Positions 36,197-44,571 of a stretch of 64,000 nt of DNA are shown in pieces. This DNA comes from Candidatus Chlorohelix allophototropha (GTDB taxonomy: Bacteria > Chloroflexota > Chloroflexia > Chloroheliales > Chloroheliaceae). The position numbers and the translations under genes are program-made. How positions within the stretch are numbered: position 1 is the stretch's first letter; every line of letters begins with the position of its first letter. Location of the stretch: positions 1,922,001 through 1,986,000 of the forward strand of contig NZ_CP128400.1 in the NCBI RefSeq assembly GCF_030389965.1. The letters run 5' to 3'. Below the pieces are notes generated by a model. That model searched no databases. It was not told the DNA's origin and saw only the letters and a list, made by a program, of their open reading frames with translations.

Positions 36197-36413
36197 AAGG
36201 CATCTTCCTCAACACGGTTTAAATGAATTTCCACAAATAATTCGATATCGAATCGTAAAAAAATATTTTCCTAGCGTTTACTAGAAATAGCCAATAGTAG
36301 TACATTTCTGAAAGGCGTAGCAGTTCCGGCGCGTCAGTCTCTTTCTTTCTCACCACGGCTTTGTTAAGTTCCTTATTATTTGTATAAAATCTTTCTATCG
36401 TGGAGGTATAAAT

Positions 36414-37112
36414 ATGCCTGTATTGACCAATTACTGGTTTCAAGACACCGATTTTCGGGGCAACACCCAATTCTTGAACATTGGACATCCTGCCGGGGGA
36501 TGGGCTTTTATCAACTGGGGTAATATCGGCTCAACCCATAGCACCTTGGTATGGGAACGCGAAGATCGCGAGTTTGTAGTCGATTTGCTGCCCATCCTTA
36601 ACGCAAGCGATGTTTTAGCCGGAGTTGACCGCATCTTCGGGGGCGGAGAAGCGCACCGAACCTCCGGTATCAAAGCGGGTTGGATTCCGTGGCGCTACGT
36701 GCCGTATCATTCCAAAGACCCCGGCAGACACGCCGATATGGATTTGTTGGTGCGTATCTTTTTCAACTTCCATGTTAGTACCCCGTGGTACTGTAGCGAT
36801 GCCGATGGGGATATAGATTATTATGTGGTACTTTTCTTGGATGGCGCAGGTCATTTACACGCGCATGTTGATGGCTGGAGTTACCATTATAATGGGGGTG
36901 GCCCTTTCTGCACCGGTGCAATCAATGACCGCTTGAACGGCGGAGTGCCGGGTGGAGTGGCAACGCTGCAAGCAATGTTGGACTCTCGCCTCGCCTTGTT
37001 TGCCGACCGCAGATTCGATATGATTTACTTACTGCCGGGGGATGGCACTCGCAGCGGCGGCGGCGCGGTCAATGTCAATGAGCATGTTTCGTTAGCGTTA
37101 CTGCCACGATAG
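36414..37112 (+). CDS. Uncharacterised 232-aa protein, first gene of a pair
   Basis: A soluble-looking protein with no signal peptide or TM, rich in aromatic residues, Gly and His: 'NYWFQDTDFRGNTQFLNIGHPAGGWAFINWGNIGSTHS', 'HADMDLLVRIFFNFH', 'DGAGHLHAHVDGWSYHYNGGGPFCTGAIND' and 'MIYLLPGDGTRSGGGAVNVNEHVSLALL'. The composition suggests a beta-rich fold such as a lectin or jelly-roll, but I do not recognise a family. Several His/Asp pairs could bind metal. A consensus GGAGG precedes the ATG and a 21-bp gap separates it from the next gene, so the two are co-transcribed. Confidence 0.7.
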   Translation: MPVLTNYWFQDTDFRGNTQFLNIGHPAGGWAFINWGNIGSTHSTLVWEREDREFVVDLLPILNASDVLAGVDRIFGGGEAHRTSGIKAGWIPWRYVPYHSKDPGRHADMDLLVRIFFNFHVSTPWYCSDADGDIDYYVVLFLDGAGHLHAHVDGWSYHYNGGGPFCTGAINDRLNGGVPGGVATLQAMLDSRLALFADRRFDMIYLLPGDGTRSGGGAVNVNEHVSLALLPR

Positions 37113-37132
37113 CAGTCCAAGGAGGTTTAACA

Positions 37133-37471
37133 ATGGAAAGTAAGAGAAATATTCAAGTAACCCTCGCCAAGAAAATACAGGAATGTCTAAAGGAAGCGGG
37201 GGTACAGGCTGAAATTAGCCTTTCCGAGAGCCAAGCAATTGTGCATGCCAAAACTGAGGCGGGCGGGCAAAGCTATCGGATTATTGCTTCAATTGCGGAA
37301 GACCGCGAGTTTATGCCGTCCGGTCACGGGATGGTAATGCCGGCATTAGCTAGAGCCAATCTTTCACAAGCGGTAATGCGCCCCAACTTGTCGGCACAAG
37401 CCGCGGGCAGTAATGCTTCCACCCCTCAACCAAATCTGGCTAACACCAAATTGGAAACGCCGGAGGGTTAA
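37133..37471 (+). CDS. Uncharacterised 112-aa protein, second gene of a pair
   Basis: Residues 1-65 look like a small alpha/beta domain (helix 'LAKKIQECLKEAGVQAEISLSESQAIVHAKTE', strands 'QSYRIIASIAED'). The C-terminal 45 residues are low-complexity (Ala, Asn, Pro, Ser), probably disordered. AAGGAGG precedes the ATG. It is tightly coupled to the 232-aa gene and followed by a clear terminator, so the unit is a two-gene operon of unknown function. Confidence 0.65.
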   Translation: MESKRNIQVTLAKKIQECLKEAGVQAEISLSESQAIVHAKTEAGGQSYRIIASIAEDREFMPSGHGMVMPALARANLSQAVMRPNLSAQAAGSNASTPQPNLANTKLETPEG

Positions 37472-37522
37472 GAGGTATCGTTCGCAAGGTAACTTTTCAC
37501 ATCCATTTTAGAGGTGATTTCA

Positions 37523-37550
37523 GACAAGGGGTTTAAGCCCCTTGTCTTTA
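37523..37550 (+). terminator. Rho-independent terminator
   Basis: GACAAGGGG-TTTAAG-CCCCTTGTC then TTTA, lying between the gene pair and the convergent DUF2087 regulator. Confidence 0.8.
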
Positions 37551-37592
37551 TTAGCTAGAGCCTTTTTATTCGTAACAACACGTAACCTACTT

Positions 37593-38195
37593 TTATATTT
37601 TCCAGTAAATTCCATTCTCTCTTTGGAGAAGTTTGAAATCTATCAGATTCCGGCGCAAGGTGCAGTGGTCTTTCGGGTAGATGGTTTTGAGCAAAGCATC
37701 TACCTCTCGTTCAGTGTAGCGTTTGTCAGGCTCAAACGAAGCGGCAATTACTTCTAGAATGTACTGCTGGCGCTTTAACTGTACCGGCATTTCCAGTAAA
37801 CGTCCATCTTTGAAAAAGTGCGAGAGCGTTTTCTCACGCTCATCTTGAATAGGTTTAGCTGTTACGGGGGCAAGGGTTTTATTAATGCGCTGCAAACCAG
37901 CAATCTGCGCGGACATAATTTGCTGGTAGGCAGGATTAATGGAAAGTGCTGCCGGGAGTCGTTCGCCTGAATTTACCCAGTTTACCCACTCCGTGACAGT
38001 TACCAAACCAGCATCGGATAATTGCCGTAGGTCTTTCTCAAAACCTTCACGGATAACGCCGGGTATTTGCGCGAGTTCTGCCACCTGAATACTTTGTCCG
38101 GGTCGTGCTGCCAGATACCCACAAATTGCGAGGCGCATGGGAGTAGCAAAAGCCTTCAGCAATTGAAGCGTTTCTTGCAAAGAGTTGTTGTCCAT
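37593..38195 (-). CDS. ArsR-like regulator with C-terminal DUF2087 domain
   Basis: A 200-residue protein. The N-terminal winged helix 'LLKAFATPMRLAICGYLAARPGQSIQVAELAQIPG ... FEKDLRQLSDAGLVT' resembles ArsR-type regulators. The C-terminal 80 residues match DUF2087: 'LSHFFKDGRLLEMPVQLKRQQYILEVIAASFEPDKRYTEREVDALLKTIYPKDHCTLRRNLIDFKLLQRENGIYW'. DUF2087 is often fused to or downstream of HTH domains and may bind a ligand or aid DNA binding. An azoreductase gene lies 264 bp upstream on the same strand and is a possible target. Confidence 0.85.
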   Translation of the reverse strand: MDNNSLQETLQLLKAFATPMRLAICGYLAARPGQSIQVAELAQIPGVIREGFEKDLRQLSDAGLVTVTEWVNWVNSGERLPAALSINPAYQQIMSAQIAGLQRINKTLAPVTAKPIQDEREKTLSHFFKDGRLLEMPVQLKRQQYILEVIAASFEPDKRYTEREVDALLKTIYPKDHCTLRRNLIDFKLLQRENGIYWKI

Positions 38196-38459
38196 TATAT
38201 TACCTACCTTTTTTTAATAGCTTACCTGATTATAATATATAATGGCATTTATATAATGTCAACATCCGCAAACCCGAAGCAGTGGCAAGAACCGTTTTAG
38301 GGCATTAACTTGATGTGCCTGCCGGAGTGTAGGAGAGTAAGGGGGAGTCCAAGATAACCGCCAATCAAAGCCGCCGAAAACAACTGGCGGCTTCAATAGC
38401 ATCATCGCGTATATGCTGGCAAAGCGATGCGCCCCATCGCGCAACGTCACGCGCTATAT

Positions 38460-39155
38460 TTAATCGAGCAAAGGCGCGGGCTTGATTCCCTCCGGCATGG
38501 CAAGGATTGCGGCAGCCGCCTCAAATTGCCAACTGCTTTGTGCTACATAGTCTCGAACCTCGCCGATAACTTTTTTGTAGGCAGCTTTGCGAATATCGAG
38601 GGAAACATCCATCGGTTGGGCGTTGAAAAAATGCATGTCGGTAATGCCCACGAACCCAAAAATGGTACGCAAATAGCTTTCCACAAAATCAAAAGCTTGG
38701 AGTGGACCAGTCGAGTAATCCCCGCCGCGTGAGGTAACGCAAATCATTTTCTTGCCCTTTACCAGTCCTTCAGGACGACCCTCTTCATTGTATCGGAACA
38801 GGTAGCCCGGTTGAACGATGGCATCAATGTAATACTTTAGGGCGTAGGGAATCCCAAAGTTCCACATCGGCACGGTCAAAAGGTAAACATCGACATCCAA
38901 AAATTGCGCGATGCTTTTTTCGATTTGCTGCCATGAGGTTAGAGCAGACTCTTCAAGTTGCTGCCCGGTCATGAGCATATATTTGGATTCGATATTGCTA
39001 CCCGCCACAGAGGGCAGGTCGGTTTTGAACAAATCCAACGTCTTGACCGTCAGGTCATCGTACTTTTCCAGCAGCGTCTCCAATAATACGTTAGAAACGC
39101 GCACGGTATTAGAAGTAAGCCCACGTGGGGTAGCTACAATGTGAAGTAACTTCAT
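38460..39155 (-). CDS. azoR: FMN-dependent NAD(P)H quinone/azo reductase (AzoR-like)
   Basis: A 231-residue flavodoxin-fold reductase. It opens 'KLLHIVATPRGLTSNTVRVSNVLL' (phosphate-binding loop for FMN) and contains 'VYLLTVPMWNFGIPYALKYYIDAIVQPGYLFRY' and 'VTSRGGDYSTGP', as in AzoR. The family reduces quinones and azo compounds with two electrons, protecting against electrophile stress. The 25-residue C-terminal extension beyond the E. coli length is unassigned. The gene stands alone, and the nearby DUF2087 regulator could control it. Confidence 0.87.
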   Translation of the reverse strand: MKLLHIVATPRGLTSNTVRVSNVLLETLLEKYDDLTVKTLDLFKTDLPSVAGSNIESKYMLMTGQQLEESALTSWQQIEKSIAQFLDVDVYLLTVPMWNFGIPYALKYYIDAIVQPGYLFRYNEEGRPEGLVKGKKMICVTSRGGDYSTGPLQAFDFVESYLRTIFGFVGITDMHFFNAQPMDVSLDIRKAAYKKVIGEVRDYVAQSSWQFEAAAAILAMPEGIKPAPLLD

Positions 39156-39446
39156 CTTTATTTATCCTATACTACGACAAAGTCGCGTTGAAATATTTAT
39201 TGCTGGTAACTACATTTTGGATTGGGAATATTACAAAGAAGCTAGTAGGTGAGGTCTCTAAAAGCTGCAAACTGCCGAGCTTTGGAGGTGGCTTAGCAGC
39301 TTCTAGAATTCTTGGTACTAGTTATATTATGCTGTTTTACAACTCCCTAACATTACAAACAAACTTCTGTCTGCACTTTGTATTGGTGATTATAGGATTC
39401 CCCCAAACGGGTGTCAATTGAAAAGGACTTGCTTAAATATAAGCCG

Positions 39447-40304
39447 CTACCGAAACACCACCGTCTTATTTCCATTAACCAACACCCGATGTTCGATGTG
39501 GTATTTCAGAGCGCGGGCGAGGACGAGGCATTCGCTATCTCTGCCCACCGCCACCAAAGCTTCGGGGCTGTTGCTATGATCTACGCGGACAACTTCCTGT
39601 TCGATAATCGGGCCTTCATCCAAAGCGTTGGTGACATAGTGAGCGGTTGCGCCGATGAGCTTAACGCCGCGATCATACGCCTGATGATAAGGACGCGCCC
39701 CCTTGAAGCTAGGCAGAAACGAGTGGTGGATATTGATACAACGCCCCGCCATTTTGGAGACCAGACCCGGCGAAAGCACCTGCATATAACGCGCCAGCAC
39801 CACCACTTCGGCTTGCGCTTGCTCCAAATGCTCCCACACTTTGGCTTCTTGCGCCAATTTATCCCCATTCACAACCGGGATATAAATAAAGGGGATTTTG
39901 TACCAAGTACAAAGCTCCCGCAAATCATCGTGATTGGAAATAACACAGGGGATTTCGATGGGTAACGCGCCGGTGGAATAACGATGGAGCAGGTCGTTCA
40001 GGCAGTGACGGTATTTGGAAACCAGTATCACCACACGCGGTTTGATGGAGGTATCGGCAAGCTGCCATTCCATACTAAAGTGGTGCGCCACCCCCACCCC
40101 GAATTTCTGTTTCAACGCCGCAAAGCCGCAAGAGTATTCGCCCAATACGAACTCGGTACGCATGAAAAACCGCCCGGTAGAGGGGTCTCCAAACTGGGCT
40201 GACTCGATGATAAACCCATCGTTTTCGGTCAAGAACCCGGCAACGGCAGCAACAATACCCGCTATATCGTGGCAAGAAAGGGTTAGGATGTAGTGATTGC
40301 TCAT
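39447..40304 (-). CDS. purU: Formyltetrahydrofolate deformylase
   Basis: A 285-residue PurU. The N-terminal ACT domain ('ILTLSCHDIAGIVAAVAGFLTENDGFI', about 6-80) is followed by the formyltransferase-fold domain. The catalytic Asn-His-Asp set lies in 'INIHHSFLPSFKGARPYHQAYDRGVKLIGATAHYVT' and 'DEGPIIEQ'. It releases formate from 10-formyl-THF, balancing one-carbon pools and supplying formate for PurT-type purine synthesis. Length is normal. It is divergent from the truncated M23-like gene, and the two starts are about 70 bp apart. Confidence 0.93.
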   Translation of the reverse strand: MSNHYILTLSCHDIAGIVAAVAGFLTENDGFIIESAQFGDPSTGRFFMRTEFVLGEYSCGFAALKQKFGVGVAHHFSMEWQLADTSIKPRVVILVSKYRHCLNDLLHRYSTGALPIEIPCVISNHDDLRELCTWYKIPFIYIPVVNGDKLAQEAKVWEHLEQAQAEVVVLARYMQVLSPGLVSKMAGRCINIHHSFLPSFKGARPYHQAYDRGVKLIGATAHYVTNALDEGPIIEQEVVRVDHSNSPEALVAVGRDSECLVLARALKYHIEHRVLVNGNKTVVFR

Positions 40305-40370
40305 ATATTCCCGCGTGTGCTATATTTGGCATCAACTTTTCTTCCAGTATAGCAAGAAAAGAGGTGGCTA

Positions 40371-40604
40371 ATCAACAGGCGCAATTTATTAAAAGTAGGC
40401 GGGCTTGCCCTATTGGGGGTGTTGCTTCCCGCCAACCTGCAAGCCCAAGCAACCCCCTTCCGCTTGCCCTTTGACGGCTCGCCCAGTTTTTCCACTTGGT
40501 ATTTGCGCCAATGGTACGGCAACACTAGTTGGGCTTATCGCCAACGCCACGCCCTGTACAGTCAGAGGCAGGGTCTTCATTTTGGGCTGGATTTCTTCAC
40601 CCCC
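40371..40604 (+). pseudogene. M23-family peptidase-like gene truncated by the IS element
   Basis: The frame encodes a twin-arginine-like signal (NRRNLLKVGGLALLGVLLPANLQAQA) and then 'FRLPFDGSPSFSTWYLRQWYGN ... LHFGLDFFTPM', which matches the start of LytM/M23 domains (consensus H-x-G-x-D-x-x-x-P-x-G-T-P-V). It stops exactly at the IS left end (CATG at 40604-40607). No canonical start codon precedes the signal; an ATC at 40371 follows AGAGGTGG, so even the start is uncertain. The rest of the domain is not found on the other side of the IS, where a palindromic repeat begins. The catalytic zinc site would therefore be incomplete. Confidence 0.7.
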
Positions 40605-40611
40605 ATGGTCG

Positions 40612-41928
40612 TCAATTTAAGAGCTGCGGAAGCAAAATAGGAGGACTATTAAGCAGCTGAAAACTGGAGGGTTTGGATTTTTTCCTATCCAAACGACAGC
40701 CTTTTTGCATACTAGCACAAATATAAATCAATTCTTGCAATAAGTGGGGCGGATTATCAATACGAAACAGTAAGCTGCGGGCGTGTGCTCGCACAATACG
40801 ACTAGCCTTGATGAGACTGCGTTCCGCTTCTTGCCATACCCCTGCCAGCACTAACCAGTGCTGAATAATTTGCCCAATCAGTTTGGCATATATTTCGCAT
40901 AATATCGCCCAAGGCTTGTGGCTATGCCAGCGTTCCAATCCACCCCCACTTTTCCACAATTTGAAAAGAAGTTCAATCTGCCAGCGTAACCGATACAATA
41001 CTGCCACTTCTGCGGGACTAGCCTGCTCCTGCGATAGATTGGTTAGATACACACTCCAGTAGCTTAAGGCTTGACGTTCGGCGCTGACCGGACGCTGCTG
41101 CTTGCGTGCCAACTCCTTGAAAGCCTGCTGACGAGTTTGTACTACTCCAGAAGGTACTTGCCATGCCACTAACCGACAGCGCAAACGTTCTTTTACCCCC
41201 ACCTCTACTACCCTATCTATCAGCTTTTGTGACTGTTGTGCCAACCATTTACTCAAAGCTAAGGGTTGTTGGTGCGCCCCGTACACTTGTAGTCCGGTTT
41301 GAGCTTTGGTTAGGTACAATACCGCTTGCGCTTCTAATTCTTTCAATCGTCCCAATTTGAAATAGCCTAAATCGGTTATCCGTAGCGCCCCCGCTGGTAA
41401 ACTTAGCTTTTGATGCGGTCCTTGCCGATCGTGCAGACGGGCTGGACTTAATTCCGGTCCCAGTAGCGCCCCGCTTAGCAGTTCCAAACCCACGTGCAGT
41501 TTCAGACCAGCCTCACTTTGACTACCCTCTTTCCCACACCCTTGCCAATGGGCGCTCAAGGTTGGCGGTAAACTGATAGTCGAACTATCCAGTACATACA
41601 CCCCTTTGAAGCGTTGCAGTAGGCTCAAACTCGCTGGTTCCTGCCCTAGCATTTTTTCTACACACCAACCTAACAAAGCCTGTAAATAACTTGCCGCTTG
41701 GCTTGTAAAACTCTGGTCAAGCGCTTGTTTGCTAACCTTGGCTATTTGTGCCAGTTCACTCCGACTTGCCTCAGGATTGGACAGCCAGCCTCCGATTAGC
41801 GCTTTGGCGAATGTGGCGCCATCCAGTTTTGAACGGCGTTGTCGAAAACCCGTCTCCACTGCCAGATGTTGCGCTGTTTCATTAAATAGGGCTTGCAAAT
41901 TCCCCGCTATTTGTTTAAGCTTTTCCAT
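40612..41928 (-). CDS. IS4-family transposase, copy 1
   Basis: A 438-residue DDE transposase. Acidic residues: D114 ('YVLDSSTISLP'), D186 ('LRITDLGYF') and E319. The last lies in the YREK signature of IS4-type transposases: Y312, R315, E319, K326 in 'LYRLRWQIELLFKLWK'. The stop codon falls within the right-hand terminal repeat of the transcript direction. Compared with copy 2 it has Ala at residue 230 (Gly in copy 2) and Leu at 433 (Val in copy 2). It is intact and probably active. Its ribosome site is buried in a hairpin (41930-41990). Confidence 0.93.
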   Translation of the reverse strand: MEKLKQIAGNLQALFNETAQHLAVETGFRQRRSKLDGATFAKALIGGWLSNPEASRSELAQIAKVSKQALDQSFTSQAASYLQALLGWCVEKMLGQEPASLSLLQRFKGVYVLDSSTISLPPTLSAHWQGCGKEGSQSEAGLKLHVGLELLSGALLGPELSPARLHDRQGPHQKLSLPAGALRITDLGYFKLGRLKELEAQAVLYLTKAQTGLQVYGAHQQPLALSKWLAQQSQKLIDRVVEVGVKERLRCRLVAWQVPSGVVQTRQQAFKELARKQQRPVSAERQALSYWSVYLTNLSQEQASPAEVAVLYRLRWQIELLFKLWKSGGGLERWHSHKPWAILCEIYAKLIGQIIQHWLVLAGVWQEAERSLIKASRIVRAHARSLLFRIDNPPHLLQELIYICASMQKGCRLDRKKSKPSSFQLLNSPPILLPQLLN

Positions 41929-41929
41929 G

Positions 41930-41990
41930 AAAGTACCTGTGTTTGGCTTAAGGTTTTTTTTGGCAATTAAAACTTTGCCACAGGTACTTT
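41930..41990 (-). promoter_or_regulatory. Fold-back hairpin over the transposase ribosome site
   Basis: On the minus strand AAAGTACCTGTG (41990-41979) can pair with CACAGGTACTTT (41941-41930), whose 3' end is one base from the transposase ATG. The 12-bp stem hides the AGG ribosome site in long read-in transcripts, but not in transcripts that start inside the loop. The same arrangement occurs in copy 2 (63286-63346). Confidence 0.65.
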
Positions 41991-42026
41991 CTTTTGTCTA
42001 CTTCCCTTTCTTTTTAAATTGACGAC

Positions 42027-42054
42027 CATGGGGCGGTTCACGAACCGCCCCTAC
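42027..42054. repeat. Palindromic interspersed repeat (GGGCGGTTC-GAACCGCCC) next to IS copy 1
   Basis: GGGGCGGTTCACGAACCGCCCCTAC. Relatives lie at 57918-57942, 61937-61960 and 63387-63410. The remaining gap to the TIR gene (42055-42329) shows no gene. Confidence 0.75.
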
Positions 42055-42329
42055 GAAATCATCTCACGCCCTTACCCAAACCCCCTTGAGAAACGTTTTA
42101 TGGGGGACAATTCCTTTCTTGCAACAGCCCTGTAAACTCAAGCCTAAAAATTGCAACATACCCTGATTTATGGCAAAATAATGTCGGTAATTCTCAATAG
42201 CGGGTTTCTTTTCTTTTTAACCAATTTTTATTGAGAGTTTACTATTTCGGTGAGTCAGCTTCACACTAAAATTTTACCTACGTAGTAGCTAAAGGCTAAC
42301 GTTCTAGCTCAACAGATTGAGTTATTTAT

Positions 42330-44033
42330 ATGACTACTACCCAAAATCATAACCTTCTACGGGTTTTTCTGTGCCACTCTTCTTCGGACAAACTGGCGGT
42401 ACGTAAGCTATATAATCGGTTAAAGGCAGAAGGCTTTGACCCTTGGCTAGATGAAGTTAATCTAATAGCGGGTCAGATATGGCAAGATGAGATAGAAAAA
42501 GCGGTAGAGCAAAGCCATGTGGTGTTGGTATGCCTCACCCCTGCTTCAATCACGAAGGAAGGCTATGTCCAACGCGAAATTCGAGTAGCTTTGGATGCTG
42601 CTGATTACAAGCCCGAAGGCACTTTGTTTATTATCCCTGCCAAACTGCAAGAGTGTGAAGTTCCGCGACGTTTAAGCCGTTGGCATTGGGTAAATCTTTT
42701 TGAGGCAAACGGCTATGCCAAGTTAATAGAAGCATTACGCACCCGCGAAGCTTCAATACCCCCAAACGTGACACAGGTTCATACACCACCAGTTATAACT
42801 CAACGCGCCTCAAATTCACCCGCCCGTGTAAATAGTTCTTATACGGTGTGGGCGGCAATAATAGCGGTAGTAGCAATTCTAATTCTAGTAGTAGCGTTGT
42901 TGTTTACTAGCAATAAGGCTTCCGGCAATACACCTGTTGCAGGCATTACCAATAGCATTAATCTAGTAACAGATCAAAATACTGCTACTCCCACCACCAT
43001 TGCCCCGACCACTTTAGCACCTACCACAGCAACTACTACTAAGCTTCAAACTACCGCTGCCACTAGCGTAGTAGTAACAAGTCAAACTACTGCTACCACC
43101 ATAAAAACAACTCCGCCCACCACTCCCCCAACCATCCCCACCACTACTGCTGCGCCTGTTACCACCGTCAAAACTCCGGTAAGCTTCACCGTTGTGCCAA
43201 CCGCTACCGGGTTTAATGATGTTGGCATTGAAAGAGTCTGGAACAGAATAGATAAACCTGTTAGTGAAATTCCGGGAATAGGTAGAAGTTTTACATGGGG
43301 AGCTTCACCCATTTCTAAAGTCAGTACCGAAATGTACAATAACAGCCCACGAGTGGTTCAATATTTCGATAAAGGACGCATGGAAGTAAATTATCCGGGA
43401 AATAATACCACAGGCGCTTTCTACGTAACCAATGGTCTTCTGGTCATGGAGTTAGTGTCGGGGCGACGGATGGATGGGGATAATACTTACACCGAACTTG
43501 AGGCAAGCGCTATTCCGGTTGTGGGGGATGCACAAAACAATATATCGCCTACCTATGCTACTTTTAAAAGTGTTGCCACACTATGGGACAATAATAATAA
43601 CAAGCCTTCTGCGATTGGTGCGGTTATTAACACCAGAATTGATAAAGCCGGAAATGTAACTACATTTAACCCACCCGAAGAACGGAAAATGGCTAGCTAT
43701 GATAGCTCTAGCGGACATAATATTGCTGATGTTTTTGTAAACTACATGAACAAAACTGGACTAATCCAGAACGAAAATGGCACAATCGAAACCAGAAAAA
43801 TATTTGCCGATGCCACGTATCTGAATACCCCCGATATTTTCTTTGGCAGACCAATCACCGAAGCTTATTGGACACGTGCGCCTGTAGCAGGTGTTGAGCG
43901 GGATATACTGGTTCAGCTATTTGAACGCCGAATTTTAACCTATACTCCCTCAGTTCCAGCCGATTATCAAATTGAAATGACAAATCTAGGACAACACTAT
44001 TACCAGTGGCGCTATGTTGATAACAAAGGTTAG
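42330..44033 (+). CDS. Transmembrane TIR-domain protein with extracytoplasmic C-terminal domain
   Basis: A 567-residue protein in three parts. Residues 8-135 are a TIR domain: 'RVFLCHSSSDKLAVRKLYNRL', 'DPWLDEVNLIAGQIWQDEIEKAVEQSHVVLVCLTP' and 'GYVQREI', where E83 is at the position of the catalytic Glu of NAD-cleaving TIRs. One TM helix (about 171-192, 'WAAIIAVVAILILVVALLF') and about 100 residues of Thr-rich linker follow. The last 270 residues form a globular domain ending 'FFGRPITEAYWTRAP ... LVQLFERRILTYTPSVPADYQIEMTNLGQHYYQWRYV', which I recognise from exported Chloroflexota proteins. With TIR inside and the sensor-like domain outside, it may couple an external cue to a TIR signal or NADase. 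No partner effector is adjacent. Confidence 0.82.
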   Translation: MTTTQNHNLLRVFLCHSSSDKLAVRKLYNRLKAEGFDPWLDEVNLIAGQIWQDEIEKAVEQSHVVLVCLTPASITKEGYVQREIRVALDAADYKPEGTLFIIPAKLQECEVPRRLSRWHWVNLFEANGYAKLIEALRTREASIPPNVTQVHTPPVITQRASNSPARVNSSYTVWAAIIAVVAILILVVALLFTSNKASGNTPVAGITNSINLVTDQNTATPTTIAPTTLAPTTATTTKLQTTAATSVVVTSQTTATTIKTTPPTTPPTIPTTTAAPVTTVKTPVSFTVVPTATGFNDVGIERVWNRIDKPVSEIPGIGRSFTWGASPISKVSTEMYNNSPRVVQYFDKGRMEVNYPGNNTTGAFYVTNGLLVMELVSGRRMDGDNTYTELEASAIPVVGDAQNNISPTYATFKSVATLWDNNNNKPSAIGAVINTRIDKAGNVTTFNPPEERKMASYDSSSGHNIADVFVNYMNKTGLIQNENGTIETRKIFADATYLNTPDIFFGRPITEAYWTRAPVAGVERDILVQLFERRILTYTPSVPADYQIEMTNLGQHYYQWRYVDNKG

Positions 44034-44227
44034 CTTGCTGTCCCTTTTTTGCGTTGGTAATCTTGACTCCTCATAATATAATTAAAGTGTTTCTATCTTG
44101 CTATTAACTATAATAATAGCAACCCTACAACGCCATTTTCCTTGTTTCTAAATGTCGGCGCGTTCCATAAACTTGCTCTTTTTGTCGAACTTACCTGAAT
44201 CGTGATAGTATCTCGGTTACTTCTTAT

Positions 44228-44267
44228 AACCGCTTTCGACCTTTATTATGGGTTAGTTAAAAAGGAG
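44228..44267 (+). promoter_or_regulatory. Conserved 40-nt leader upstream of ABM gene 1
   Basis: An exact 40-nt match to 44963-45002, ending in the ribosome site AAAAAGGAG. It contains a two-codon ATG-GGT-TAG mini-frame just before the ribosome site. The surrounding 150-200 bp are also related, but less well. Confidence 0.65.
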
Positions 44268-44277
44268 ATTTCAAGCG

Positions 44278-44571
44278 ATGTTCACTCGTGCCTTAAACAC
44301 CCAAATCGACCCTGCCAATAGTGACAAAGTGATGAAAATCTGGCGGGAACATATCACGCTCATCTTAAAGCGACAAAAGGGATTTGTGCGCGGCTATGCC
44401 CTAACCAATTCTACCACCGGCAAAGGTCTGATTATCAGCATTTGGGAATCCGAAGAGGATGCGACATATTACGAAAAGAGCGGCGATTTTGAAGCGGCAA
44501 TTAGCCCAATCCGCCAATATTTTATCACTCCTCCTTACATTGATTACTTTGACGAAGAAAATATTGTTTAA
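44278..44571 (+). CDS. ABM-domain (antibiotic-biosynthesis-monooxygenase-like) protein 1
   Basis: A 97-residue dimeric alpha-beta barrel type protein: 'MFTRALNTQIDPANSDKVMKIWREHITLILKRQKGFVRGYALTNSTTGKGLIISIWESEEDA' matches ABM-fold proteins, which include small cofactorless oxygenases and haem-degrading enzymes, and many of unknown role. There is no clear haem ligand. It is a tandem paralogue of the gene at 45013-45294, with about 65-70% identity by eye and an identical leader. Confidence 0.75.
   Translation: MFTRALNTQIDPANSDKVMKIWREHITLILKRQKGFVRGYALTNSTTGKGLIISIWESEEDATYYEKSGDFEAAISPIRQYFITPPYIDYFDEENIV

Larger units (their letters stand above)
40608..42026 (-). mobile_element. IS4-family insertion sequence, copy 1
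   Basis: 1,419 bp with terminal inverted repeats GTCGTCAATTTAA / TTAAATTGACGAC and a self-palindromic CATG on each side, consistent with a 4-bp target duplication. It encodes one transposase. It is nearly identical to the copy at 61964-63382, and both sit within CCCCATGGGG, so movement was recent and target choice non-random. Confidence 0.9.

Noticed and set aside
36219-36488. 89-codon minus-strand frame overlapping the start of the 232-aa gene
   Set aside because: It overlaps a gene with a far better ribosome site and has no supporting signal of its own.
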